Assembly (NCBI RefSeq): GCF_018129685.1 | Contig: NZ_JAFCLG010000006.1 | Location: 1-64,000 of the forward strand | DNA length: 64,000 nucleotides | Source: Bradyrhizobium manausense | GTDB lineage: Bacteria > Pseudomonadota > Alphaproteobacteria > Rhizobiales > Xanthobacteraceae | Reading direction: 5' to 3' | In this document: positions 1 to 7,941 of the stretch, piece by piece | Position numbering within the stretch: the first letter of the stretch is position 1 | How the letters are laid out: each line of letters begins with the position of its first letter | Position numbers and translations under genes: made by a program | Notes under the pieces: generated by a model | The model's database searches: none | Seen by the model: the letters and a program-made list of their open reading frames with translations, nothing else | Told to the model about the DNA's origin: nothing

Positions 1-765
1 GGACACACCCGCATGAACGCGAGGGACTTAAGCGAAAGACCTAAACGGGACGACCTTGGGATGCCCCCCTCCGTCGCCCGATCACAATTACCGAACGTTC
101 CTGCACACACAACAAAAGAACGCTCCAAAACGGGCCTGCGAAACGTGTTTCCCGGAGAGTGTTGCACAAATAACACGCAGATGTGATCGAGCGACGCTCG
201 CAACATATTGTTTTTATTATATTTTTTACTGCAGTTCCATTTGCCGTCAAGGTTCCCGGTCAGACGGCGCGCGGGCAGACTTACACACAGCACCAGGGTT
301 TGGGGCGCTCAAATCTTGGAATCAACTCGGAGACTCAAGGGGGATCTAGGCCGGGCCCGTAACGCGGGGCGATCTTCAGCTGGACGTATAAAGCATCGGC
401 GGCGCAGCCGGCTACGAGGCGGCAATCATCTGGAGATCGCGACATCCAGACGACGGACCCCCTCCCGACCGCTCCTTACCCCGCAGCGAGCGGGCGATCC
501 TGTCCCACGAGTCCGAGCACTGGGGAAACGGCCAACAAATTCAGATATTTGAGGCCACAAGAGATGATTCCCCCCTTGCCCCCTGCCCGTCTCTGAGCCA
601 CGCGCGCTGACGGCGTGTCGGCGGTTCCCGCGCGATGTTTACCGGCGCGACTGCAAACCGCGTTGATTGACGCGCAGAGCCGCGGAATTCGTTGGGAATA
701 TTTGAGCGAAAACACACGCTTCCAAATTGACCCGCCCAACCAATTAGATGCATAAGGCTCGCACC
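1..765. other. Gene-poor region left of tRNA-Ser, with an AT-rich patch
   Basis: I recognise no gene here. The first forward frame is open from base 1 to a TGA at 184-186, but the peptide matches nothing I know and could be a chance reading or the tail of a gene starting outside the window. Around 200-240 there is a markedly AT-rich stretch with runs of T, unlike the GC-rich surroundings. The other open frames are short and have no ribosome site or recognisable domain. Confidence 0.5.
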
Positions 766-858
766 GGAGAGGTGGCCGAGTGGCTGAAGGCAACGCTTTG
801 CTAAAGCGTCATACGGTCTCAAGCTGTATCGAGGGTTCGAATCCCTCTCTCTCCGCCA
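766..858 (+). tRNA. tRNA-Ser (anticodon GCU)
   Basis: This gene reads the AGC/AGU serine codons. A seven-base acceptor stem starting GGAGAGG pairs with the 3' strand just before discriminator G855, with one G-T pair. The anticodon loop TTGCTAA gives anticodon GCT inside a good stem. A long variable arm, as expected for the serine class, precedes the T arm with GGTTCGAATCC. CCA is encoded at 856-858, so the mature end needs no added bases. It stands alone, with no tRNA cluster nearby. Confidence 0.96.
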
Positions 859-1307
859 CCCAGCCGCAGAATCAAGGTCTGTGCATTTCCACATTGGAAA
901 GCGATCGCCGCGCAGCTGCGACAGCGCAAGGATTCGCGCCGGCTGAGCTCGGCCGATTCGCTGCCTCTCTATATATGTGTGTGCGCACCAGCTTGTGCGG
1001 GATCGCCAGATTCGCCGGTGGGACGGCGATATCAGCAGCGCCTCGCCCGCCCAGACGTGGATCCAGACACGAGCGTTGCGTCTGCATTGAGAGTTGAGCG
1101 GCAGAATGCCGGTCTTGTGCAGCCGTCCGAGTTCCAGATCGCAATCGTCGGGCGCGACTCTGAATCGGCAGCCATCACCTTTGCCGCGACTGCGCCTTGC
1201 TGGAGTCGTTCACGCCGCGCGAGTCTATGCAGCGGCACGATGCGGGAACTCGGTTCAGCGCAATTGAACCGCCCCGTGGCAACACGGGGCCGGATGCAAG
1301 TGTCTGC
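859..1307. other. Intergenic region between tRNA-Ser and the Sel1-like gene
   Basis: Apart from the hairpin at 1271-1290, annotated separately, I see no supported gene. Overlapping open frames on both strands have no recognisable domain and no convincing ribosome site. Confidence 0.5.
1271..1290 (-). terminator. Candidate hairpin terminator downstream of the Sel1-like gene
   Basis: GCCCCGTG (1271-1278) and CACGGGGC (1283-1290) form a perfect 8-bp stem around a four-base loop. It lies 18 bases past the stop of the minus-strand gene at 1308. No strong run of T follows it on the minus strand, so it may stabilise the mRNA 3' end instead of terminating by itself. Confidence 0.45.
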
Positions 1308-1574
1308 TCAATGCGCGGAAACCCAGGCCCTCGCCTCGCGCTGCGCGGCCGAGATCTCGGCCTCCGACATCTGACCGGCCACTTCCTGCCGCAGCGCGAT
1401 GGCGTCCTTGCGGCCCTTCAGAGCGGCGAGGTTGAACCATTTGTGCGCGGCGACGAGGTCGACCAGGCCGGAACGGCCGCTCGCCCAATAGATGCCGCGC
1501 TCGAACAGAACGTCCGACAGCGCGGTTGCATCGATCGGCGTCGCCGCATCGAGATCGAAAGTACCCTGAAACAT
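1308..1574 (-). CDS. Sel1-like repeat small protein
   Basis: A protein of 88 residues of unknown function. The central segment (about residues 32-55), with a glycine-rich turn, 'AHKWFNLAALKG' and an alanine-rich helix, resembles a single Sel1/TPR-like repeat as found in short Bradyrhizobium Sel1 proteins. Such repeats usually mediate protein contacts. There is no signal peptide or membrane segment, so it is probably cytoplasmic. The ATG at 1574 has a GGGGA ribosome site a few bases upstream. It stands alone between gene-poor stretches and has a hairpin after its stop. Family assignment is by pattern only; one repeat is too few to predict a partner. Confidence 0.75.
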   Translation of the reverse strand: MFQGTFDLDAATPIDATALSDVLFERGIYWASGRSGLVDLVAAHKWFNLAALKGRKDAIALRQEVAGQMSEAEISAAQREARAWVSAH

Positions 1575-2382
1575 AACGCATCCCCTTTTTTCTTATGCCG
1601 CCTCGAATCCCCCGAGCGCGGCTCCCGTCCAACTCTGATCTGCGTGATCCTTCTGGACCGCGCATTGTTCAACTCATCCCGAGTCTTCTTGCCCAGTGCC
1701 GTTCGCCGGCTTGTTGGAGGGGATGATGGCGGGCAAATTTGAATGGCAGTTTAAGTATCGCGATGAAGCAGACGTAAACGAGGGCGCGCGCCGCGCGCGC
1801 CGGCGATTCGAAAAACCCCTGATTTGCAGGCACTTCTCTGATTCGTCAGATTCGGTTTACCCTGCGGTTTTCGGACATCGATAACCATCGCGCACGGTGG
1901 CACGCGTGCTGCGTTTGGAATGTCTGGGCGGGACCGCGCTGGAACCGCCGCATCGTCGACGGCGGGCTGAGCGCCGGGCCAGCGGCTCGTTAAGGCAACG
2001 AGAGCTCGCCGCAACCCTCGCCTGCCTCACGGCAGCACGATGCGACGCTCTCGCGGTCAGTTCAGCAATGTCGGAGAAAAGGGGATGCCGGCAATACCCC
2101 GGCCTCAGGGAACGAGGGCGTCGGCGAACACGTCAGGACCAGATTCCGTGATGGCCCGAAGGCCGCTCGTGGAATTGCGGAGCCCTTTTGAAGGAGAACC
2201 GCACCGAACGAAGAAAACCTGTTTCTTCTGCCGGACCGGACTTTGACGAGCAAGCTCGAAGAAAGCTGACGATCCGACCGTTGACCTGATGTCTCGCCGA
2301 CACCCTCTATCGTCGACCAGAACCTCTGGGAGGGGCTGATGACGTGCCGGCGCTTAGGAGCCGGCAACTTCAGAAGTCGAAG
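1575..2382. other. 808-base stretch without a recognised gene
   Basis: Several short open frames overlap here on both strands, but none has a recognisable domain. The best of the weak candidates starts at 1723 or 1726 after a GGAGGGG sequence and ends at 1884, about 53 residues, with no family I know. A GC-only palindromic run lies near 1783-1800. A 7-bp inverted repeat (GAAGAAA/TTTCTTC) lies at 2210-2228. I see nothing else to annotate. Confidence 0.45.
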
Positions 2383-2475
2383 TTACTTCTTCTTCTTCGC
2401 GACCTTGCGGGTCTTCTTCGCAGTCTTCTTCACTGCGCTCTTCGCCTTCTTCGCCTTCTTCGCTTTCTTGGCCAT
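2383..2475 (-). CDS. Lysine/alanine-rich 30-aa peptide (histone H1-like)
   Basis: This is a tiny open frame of 31 codons including the stop. It encodes a peptide made almost only of lysine and alanine in AKK repeats; I count 16 lysines in 30 residues, plus one arginine and no acidic residue. Composition and repeat resemble the tails of histone H1-like bacterial proteins and of TopA in this same window, so nucleic-acid or ribosome binding is the natural guess. The ATG at 2475 follows GGAGGG with good spacing, which supports real translation. Similar very short basic proteins are commonly annotated as hypothetical in Bradyrhizobium. The role is inferred from composition only. Confidence 0.72.
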   Translation of the reverse strand: MAKKAKKAKKAKSAVKKTAKKTRKVAKKKK

Positions 2476-3030
2476 GTTGCCCTCCGATGTGTGAGATGGC
2501 TTTAATCGCTGCGCGCATTCGGGGATCGAATGCACTCACCCCGAATACACCAACACGACGAAAAAAACATCTTCTCACTTAAGGAAGTGTTGACGACGCA
2601 GCGCGCGTGCGCCAGCCGCGCTTGATTTGCCTGCGAGCAGCGACGCGCGCTCGCGATTGCAAATGCTTCGCGCAACATCGACATCGACAAGCGCAGGGAT
2701 TGCAAGAAAACACTATGCAGCAAGTATTATTCTGTGCGCGCACATCAGGCGCGATCGACGCGGTGAAGCGCGCCGCGAAGCGTGCGATCGCCTCGTGAAG
2801 GCTTGTCGCGGACTCTGAGTCGCGAATTTTGGCAACGAAATTATTTTCATGCTTAACGGCGGAAGCGCTCGTCAGAGCGTGTGCAAGACGCCGTTTTGCG
2901 CGAATCGCGCGGACTGCGATTCGGTCGCGACATCGCACTCGGACGGGATGTCGGTTGCTGTCGACGACGCGTGAGAGCGTCGCGTCGCAAGGCGACGAAG
3001 CGCGTCGTCACCTCGTCCGAACGCGCGACG
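2476..3030. other. Intergenic region upstream of the lysine-rich peptide and downstream of gatB
   Basis: No supported gene. The right part (about 2880-3030) is dense in CG and GCGTCG words with small inverted repeats, and could hold the gatB 3' end, but I see no hairpin followed by T residues. Open frames here have no ribosome site or family resemblance. Confidence 0.45.
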
Positions 3031-4509
3031 TCAGATGCCGAGCTTGGACTTGAGCAGCTCGTTGACCGCCTGCGGGTTCGCCTTGCCGCCCGACGACTTC
3101 ATCACCTGGCCGACGAACCAGCCGAGCGACTGCGGCTTGTCCTTCACCTGCGCAGCCTTGTCTGGGTTGGCCGCGATGATGTCGTCGACAACCTTCTCGA
3201 TCGCCGAAAGATCCGTCACCTGCTTCATGCCGCGGCTTTCGACCAGCGCGCGGGGGTCGCCGCCCTCCTGCCAGACGATCTCGAACAGATCCTTGGCGAT
3301 CTTGCCTGATATCGTGCCCTCGCCGATCAGGTCGATGATGGCGGCAAGCTGCCCGGACGTCACGGGAGAGCCCGTAATATCCCGGCCCTCCTTGTTGAGA
3401 CGGCCAAACAGCTCGTTGATCACCCAGTTCGCCGCCATCTTGCCGTCTCGGGCGCGGTTGGCGAGCCTGTCGAGCACGGTCTCGTAGAACACGGCGCTCT
3501 CGCGCTCGGCGACCAGCACGCTGGCATCGTAAGCCGACAGGCCGAAGTCTGCGACAAAGCGCGCCTTCTTCTGGTCCGGCAGCTCGGGCAGCTTCGCTTT
3601 CAGCTCGTCGACGAAAGCCTGAGTGAACTCGAGCGGCAGCAAATCCGGATCGGGGAAGTAGCGGTAGTCGTGCGCCTCTTCCTTCGAGCGCATCGAGCGC
3701 GTCTCGCCCTTGCTGGGATCGTAGAGCCGCGTCTCCTGGTCGATTGCCCCGCCGTCCTCGAGGATTTCGATCTGGCGGCGCGCTTCGTACTCGATCGCCT
3801 GCCCGATGAAATTGATCGAGTTCATGTTCTTGATCTCGCAGCGGGTGCCGAGCGGCGCGCCCGGCTTCCGTACGGAGACGTTGACGTCGGCGCGCAAGCT
3901 TCCCTTCTCCATGTCGCCGTCGCAGGTGCCGAGATAGCGCAGGATCGAACGCAGCTTTGTCACGTAGGCCTTGGCCTGCTCCGCGTCGCGGATGTCGGGT
4001 TTTGACACGATCTCCATCAGCGCCACGCCGGAGCGGTTGAGATCGACATTGGTCATCGTCGGCGACCGGTCGTGCAGCAATTTGCCGGCGTCCTGTTCGA
4101 GATGCAGGCGCTCGATGCCGATGGAGACGCTGCGGCCGCCATCGAGCTCGACCACCACCTCGCCCTCGCCCACAACGGGCGATTTGTACTGGCTGATCTG
4201 GTAGCCCTGCGGCAGATCCGGATAGAAATAGTTTTTCCGGTCGAATACCGAACGCAGATTGATCTTTGCGTTGAGACCGAGCCCGGTCCGGACGGCCTGC
4301 CTGACGCATTCCTCGTTGATGACAGGCAGCATGCCCGGCATCGCCGCGTCGACCAGCGACACATGGCTGTTCGGCTCGCCACCGAACGCGGTCGATGCAC
4401 CCGAGAACAGTTTCGAGTTCGACGTCACCTGGGCATGGATCTCCATGCCGATGACCATCTCCCAGTCACCGGTGGCGCCTTTGAGAAGTTTGTGCGTGGC
4501 CGTGCTCAT
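3031..4509 (-). CDS. gatB: Aspartyl/glutamyl-tRNA(Asn/Gln) amidotransferase subunit B
   Basis: GatB (492 aa) is the tRNA-binding and kinase subunit of the GatCAB complex. It activates Glu-tRNA(Gln) or Asp-tRNA(Asn) with ATP and receives ammonia from GatA, giving Gln- or Asn-tRNA in the cytoplasm. The N-terminal catalytic cradle is clear: 'WEMVIGMEIHAQV' near residue 17, then 'NLRSVFDRKNYFYPDLPQGY' and 'ETRLYDP'. The helical and YqeY-like tail domains follow, including 'LFGRLNK' and a C-terminal 'GKANPQAVNELLKSKL'. The chosen ATG at 4509 overlaps the stop of the upstream 98-aa gene (ATGA), arguing for translational coupling and against longer in-frame starts. Length and motifs are normal for the family. 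Confidence 0.97.
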   Translation of the reverse strand: MSTATHKLLKGATGDWEMVIGMEIHAQVTSNSKLFSGASTAFGGEPNSHVSLVDAAMPGMLPVINEECVRQAVRTGLGLNAKINLRSVFDRKNYFYPDLPQGYQISQYKSPVVGEGEVVVELDGGRSVSIGIERLHLEQDAGKLLHDRSPTMTNVDLNRSGVALMEIVSKPDIRDAEQAKAYVTKLRSILRYLGTCDGDMEKGSLRADVNVSVRKPGAPLGTRCEIKNMNSINFIGQAIEYEARRQIEILEDGGAIDQETRLYDPSKGETRSMRSKEEAHDYRYFPDPDLLPLEFTQAFVDELKAKLPELPDQKKARFVADFGLSAYDASVLVAERESAVFYETVLDRLANRARDGKMAANWVINELFGRLNKEGRDITGSPVTSGQLAAIIDLIGEGTISGKIAKDLFEIVWQEGGDPRALVESRGMKQVTDLSAIEKVVDDIIAANPDKAAQVKDKPQSLGWFVGQVMKSSGGKANPQAVNELLKSKLGI

Positions 4510-4802
4510 GTCGTGCTCCCGAGCAGCGCGGCAGCGATCCGCTCCCACTCCGCCTCCAATGAATCCTTTGCCGCTGGCTGGCCGGCCTGGCGATACCAGT
4601 AGCCGGCATTGCCGAGATCGCCTTCGACGCGGTGCAGGTACGCATGCACCCAGGCGGCGTCGCGGCCCTTGTCGTCCTGAACGATCTTGTGCGCCTGGTC
4701 CCAATCGCCTCGCGCGGCCCACCAGAGACCGGCGAGCGGCGCGCTCAGCTGCGGCGCGGGCGCCGCGCCGCCCAGGCTCGCGATGAAATCAGCGACATTC
4801 AC
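4506..4802 (-). CDS. Hypothetical 98-aa protein inside the gat operon
   Basis: I do not recognise a named family. The protein (98 aa) starts at GTG 4802, which overlaps the gatA stop (GTGA); its own stop overlaps the gatB start (ATGA). This makes it the middle of a tightly coupled gatA-orf-gatB unit. It has no signal peptide or membrane segment and is rich in tryptophan, alanine and acidic residues. Notable stretches are 'LAGLWWAARGDWDQAHKIVQ', 'AAWVHAYLHRVEGDLGNA' and 'YWYRQAGQPA', a helix-turn-helix-like spacing reminiscent of a single TPR/Sel1-type helical hairpin. From position, a role beside the transamidosome is possible but unproven. Confidence 0.85.
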   Translation of the reverse strand: MNVADFIASLGGAAPAPQLSAPLAGLWWAARGDWDQAHKIVQDDKGRDAAWVHAYLHRVEGDLGNAGYWYRQAGQPAAKDSLEAEWERIAAALLGSTT

Positions 4803-6274
4803 CACCACCTCGCGGGCGTGAAGCGGCCGGCGGCCTGCTCGATCACCTCGCCGAGCGAGAACAGCGTCTCCTCCTCGAACGGACGGCCGATCAGTTGCAG
4901 GCCAAGCGGCAGACCCTGCGCATCCTTGCCTGATGGCACGGCGATACCCGGCAGACCGGCCATGTTCACGGTCACCGTAAAAATGTCGTTGAGATACATC
5001 TCGACGGGGTCGGCGCCGCCCTTCTCGCCGATACCGAAGGCCGCCGACGGCGTCGCCGGCGTGAGGATCGCGTTGACGCCCTTGGCGAAGCAATCCTCAA
5101 AGTCCTTCTTGATCAGCGTCCGCACCTTCTGGGCGCGCAGATAGTAAGCGTCATAATAGCCGGCCGAGAGCACGTAGGTGCCGATCATGACGCGGCGGCG
5201 CACCTCCGCGCCAAAACCTTCGGCGCGGGTGTTTTCATACTGCTCGATGATGTTCCTGCCCGGCTCGCGCAGGCCATAGCGAACGCCGTCGTAGCGCGCG
5301 AGGTTGGACGAGGCCTCCGCCGGCGCCACGATGTAATAGGCGGGCAGCGCGTACTTCGTGTGCGGCAGCGACACTTCGACCAGCTCGGCGCCGGCCGCCT
5401 TCAGCCAGGCCGCGCCCGCTTCCCAAAGCTTCTCGATCTCGGCCGGCATGCCGTCGAGACGATATTCCTTGGGAATGCCGATCTTCATGCCCTTGACCGA
5501 CTTGCCGATCGCCGCCTCGTAGTCAGGCACGGCGATGTCGACCGAGGTGGTGTCCTTCGGATCGTGGCCGGCCATCGAACGCAGCAGCATCGCCGCATCG
5601 CGTGTCGTGCGCGCGATCGGACCTGCCTGATCGAGCGACGAGGCAAAGGCGACGATGCCCCAGCGCGAGCAGCGGCCATAGGTCGGCTTGATGCCGACGG
5701 TCGCGGTGAATGCCGCGGGCTGACGGATCGAGCCGCCGGTGTCGGTCGCGGTCGCGCCCATGCAGAGCAGCGCGGCGACGGCCGAAGCCGAGCCGCCGGA
5801 CGAGCCGCCCGGCACCAGCGTCGTGTTGCTTCCCTCGCGCCGCCAGGGATTGCCGACGGGACCGAAGCACGAGGTCTCGTTGGCCGAGCCCATCGCGAAC
5901 TCGTCGTTGTTGAGCTTGCCGAGCATCACCGCGCCGTCGCGCCACAGCTGCGAGGTGACGGTGGACTCATAGGTCGGCACGAAATTGCCGAGGATCTTCG
6001 AGCACGCGGTGGTGCGGACGCCCTTGGTCGCGAACAGATCCTTGATGCCGAGCGGGATGCCGGCGAGCGGCCCCACCTCACCCCTGGCGATCCTTGCATC
6101 GGCCTCGCGCGCCATGCTGCGCGCCTGCTCGGGCGTCTCCAGCACGAAGGCATTGAGCACGCGCGCCTTCTCGATCGCGCTCAGATGCGCGTCGGTCAGC
6201 TCGAGTGACGTGAAAGTCTTGTCGGCGAGACCCTTGCGGGCCTCGGCGAGCGTCAGCGATGTCAAATCGGTCAT
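4799..6274 (-). CDS. gatA: Aspartyl/glutamyl-tRNA(Asn/Gln) amidotransferase subunit A
   Basis: GatA (491 aa) is the glutaminase subunit of GatCAB: it releases ammonia from glutamine and passes it to GatB. It belongs to the amidase-signature family. The catalytic lysine lies in 'GIPLGIKDLFATKG' (about residue 75). The cis-serine and nucleophile serine lie in 'GGSSGGSASAVAA' and 'TDTGGSIRQPAAF' (about residues 155-185). The ATG at 6274 overlaps the stop of the upstream 74-aa gene, and its stop overlaps the GTG of the 98-aa gene, so it is co-translated with both. Length is normal for the family. A stand-alone amidase paralogue lies at 20197-21441, but GatA is distinguished by its operon and 'KDLFATKG' loop. 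Confidence 0.97.
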   Translation of the reverse strand: MTDLTSLTLAEARKGLADKTFTSLELTDAHLSAIEKARVLNAFVLETPEQARSMAREADARIARGEVGPLAGIPLGIKDLFATKGVRTTACSKILGNFVPTYESTVTSQLWRDGAVMLGKLNNDEFAMGSANETSCFGPVGNPWRREGSNTTLVPGGSSGGSASAVAALLCMGATATDTGGSIRQPAAFTATVGIKPTYGRCSRWGIVAFASSLDQAGPIARTTRDAAMLLRSMAGHDPKDTTSVDIAVPDYEAAIGKSVKGMKIGIPKEYRLDGMPAEIEKLWEAGAAWLKAAGAELVEVSLPHTKYALPAYYIVAPAEASSNLARYDGVRYGLREPGRNIIEQYENTRAEGFGAEVRRRVMIGTYVLSAGYYDAYYLRAQKVRTLIKKDFEDCFAKGVNAILTPATPSAAFGIGEKGGADPVEMYLNDIFTVTVNMAGLPGIAVPSGKDAQGLPLGLQLIGRPFEEETLFSLGEVIEQAAGRFTPARWW

Positions 6275-6495
6275 TTATTGATCGGGCTGCAGAAGAACGG
6301 AGACAAGGTCTTGTCGTTGGCCGGGTCGTCTTGCGTGACGTTTTTCTTGGCGGCCGCATTCGCGGCGGCCTGGAGCTCGTCGAGCACGGCATTGACGGCG
6401 ACATTGGGATCGGCAGCCTTGCCCTGCCGCTCCATCTTGTCGAGGTAGTTCATGTAGGCCTGGTAGGCCTTCTCATCGTCGCAAAGCATGCACAT
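6271..6495 (-). CDS. Hypothetical 74-aa protein between gatC and gatA
   Basis: I do not recognise a named family. The N-terminus is 'MCMLCDDEKAYQAYMNYLDK', so cysteines 2 and 5 form a CxxC pair, and a third cysteine lies near the end in 'SPFFCSPINK'. The middle is a predicted acidic/alanine-rich helix ('VNAVLDELQAAANAAAKKN'). Its stop overlaps the gatA start by four bases (ATGA), and gatC ends only 18 bases upstream of its start. There is no signal peptide. The CxxC could bind a metal or be redox-sensitive. Position suggests a gene co-expressed with the transamidosome, but there is no direct evidence of function. Confidence 0.85.
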   Translation of the reverse strand: MCMLCDDEKAYQAYMNYLDKMERQGKAADPNVAVNAVLDELQAAANAAAKKNVTQDDPANDKTLSPFFCSPINK

Positions 6496-6513
6496 CGGAC
6501 TTGGTCCTAAAAC

Positions 6514-6801
6514 CTATTCAACAACCTTTGGCACCAGAAAGAAGTGACCTTCGGTCGCGGGCGCGTTGGCAACGATATCGTCGGCGATCTCGCCGTCATT
6601 GACCACGTCCTGCCGCTTCTTCATCTGCATGGGTGTGACCGAGGTCATCGGCTCCACGCCCTCGACATTGACCTCCGAGAGCTGCTCGACAAAGGCGAGC
6701 ATGGCATTGAGCTCGCCCTGAAGATGCGGAACCTCGTCCTCGGAAACCGCAATGCGCGCCAGATGCGCGATGCGGCGGACGGTAGCGGCGTCGACGGACA
6801 T
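6514..6801 (-). CDS. gatC: Aspartyl/glutamyl-tRNA(Asn/Gln) amidotransferase subunit C
   Basis: GatC (95 aa) is the small subunit that wraps around GatA and holds it to GatB. The sequence opens with 'VDAATVRRIAHLARIAVSEDE', the usual start of the family, then 'LNAMLAFVEQLSEVNVEGVEPMTS' and ends with 'HFFLVPKVVE', matching the conserved C-terminal tail. The ATG at 6801 has GAGAGG about nine bases upstream. It is the first gene of the minus-strand unit gatC, 74-aa gene, gatA, 98-aa gene, gatB. A plausible promoter lies just upstream at 6835-6863 inside a nested palindrome. Confidence 0.96.
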   Translation of the reverse strand: MSVDAATVRRIAHLARIAVSEDEVPHLQGELNAMLAFVEQLSEVNVEGVEPMTSVTPMQMKKRQDVVNDGEIADDIVANAPATEGHFFLVPKVVE

Positions 6802-6808
6802 TATATAA

Positions 6809-6863
6809 GGCCTCTCACGGCAAAACCTATTGCCGTATAGCAGAGGCCGGTTTTGCGCCGCAA
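6809..6863 (-). promoter_or_regulatory. Candidate gat operon promoter overlapped by a nested palindrome
   Basis: On the minus strand TTGCGG (6858-6863) and CTATAC (6835-6840) are separated by 17 bases, a plausible sigma-70 layout that would start transcription near 6828. A nested inverted repeat covers 6809-6848: GGCCTCT/AGAGGCC outside and ACGGCAA/TTGCCGT inside. It could be an operator, or the 3' hairpin of the nitronate monooxygenase gene that ends at 6865. The sequence alone does not decide between these. Confidence 0.5.
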
Positions 6864-6864
6864 C

Positions 6865-7941
6865 CTACCCCGCCATCTGGCGCAGGCGGGCCAGGGCCGA
6901 TTTGGCGAGATCCCGGGTCAATTCGGCAGCCGGAAGCGCCCTGCCCATCCCAATCGCCTGCCCTGCCCAGAGATTGGTGAAGTCCACCTTGCCCTGCTTC
7001 TCGGCGGCTGCCTTCAGCGGCGCCAGCGCCGTTGCGGCATGGGGAAATGGCGGGGCATCGGCCGAGATCGGACCAACCTCGCGGATCAAACGGTTCTGGA
7101 CGCCCCGCGCCGGCCGTCCGGTCATGACATTGGTGATCACGGTGGAATCGTCCCGCGCGTCCGCAAGCGCGGCCCGTCCGGCGGCGGTGTGCGTGGATTC
7201 CGGACAACGCAGATAGGCGCTGCCGATCTGCACGCCTGATGCGCCGAGCGCAAACGCCGCCGCGATGCCGCGGCCGTCGGCAATGCCACCGGCCGCAATC
7301 ACCGGCACCTTCACCGCATCGACGATCTGCGGCAGCAGCGCGAACAAGCCCGGCTGCTCGGCGATCTTCTCGGTCAGGAACATGCCGCGATGGCCGCCCG
7401 CCTCCGCGCCCTGCGCAATCACGGCATCGACGCCGCGCTGGTCGAGCCAGACCGCCTCCTTCACCGTCGTTGCCGACGCGATCACGATACAGCCAGCCGC
7501 CCTGATGCGATCAAGCAGAGCCTTGTCCGGCAGACCGAAATGGAAGCTCACGACCTCGGGCTTCAACTCCTCCACCACCGCGCAGGTCGCCGCATCGAAC
7601 GGCGCCCGGTTGGCAGCGTTGACCGGCACAGCCGGATCGAGGCCATGTTCGGCGTAATAGCCCGCGAGGCACAGCTTCCAGCGCGCTTCGGCGGCGGCGG
7701 TGAGTTCGACCGGCGTGTGGCAGAAGAAGTTCAGATTGACCGGCGCCGATACGCGCTGGCGGATGATCCCGACCTGCTCGCGGATCTTGTCCCCTGACAG
7801 CATCGCACATGGCAGCGATCCGAGCGCGCCGCCTTGGGCGGCCGCGATGACAAGCTCGGCATCCATCACGCCGGCCATCGGCGCCAGCACGATCGGAAAT
7901 TCGGTCTTGAACAGATCGATCAGTCGAGTGTCAGGCCACAT
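6865..7941 (-). CDS. Nitronate monooxygenase (2-nitropropane dioxygenase family)
   Basis: This FMN enzyme (358 aa) oxidises alkyl nitronates, such as propionate-3-nitronate, to carbonyl compounds and nitrite. The TIM-barrel start 'FPIVLAPMAGVMDAELVIAA', the glycine loop 'GGALGSLPCAM', the catalytic-histidine motif 'VIAQGAEAGGHRG' and the phosphate-binding part 'PVIAAGGIADGRGIAAAFALGASGVQIG' are all present in order. No signal or membrane segments. The start at 7941 lies inside the 3' end of the second paralogue (22-base overlap), so the two are probably co-transcribed. The exact substrate cannot be told from sequence. Confidence 0.92.
   Translation of the reverse strand: MWPDTRLIDLFKTEFPIVLAPMAGVMDAELVIAAAQGGALGSLPCAMLSGDKIREQVGIIRQRVSAPVNLNFFCHTPVELTAAAEARWKLCLAGYYAEHGLDPAVPVNAANRAPFDAATCAVVEELKPEVVSFHFGLPDKALLDRIRAAGCIVIASATTVKEAVWLDQRGVDAVIAQGAEAGGHRGMFLTEKIAEQPGLFALLPQIVDAVKVPVIAAGGIADGRGIAAAFALGASGVQIGSAYLRCPESTHTAAGRAALADARDDSTVITNVMTGRPARGVQNRLIREVGPISADAPPFPHAATALAPLKAAAEKQGKVDFTNLWAGQAIGMGRALPAAELTRDLAKSALARLRQMAG

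Noticed and set aside
13..186. Open frame from the window start
   Set aside because: No family resemblance or ribosome site; may be a tail from outside the window, not decidable.
1723..1884. 53-codon ORF after a GGAGGGG sequence
   Set aside because: A plausible ribosome site, but the spacing is too short and the peptide resembles nothing known.
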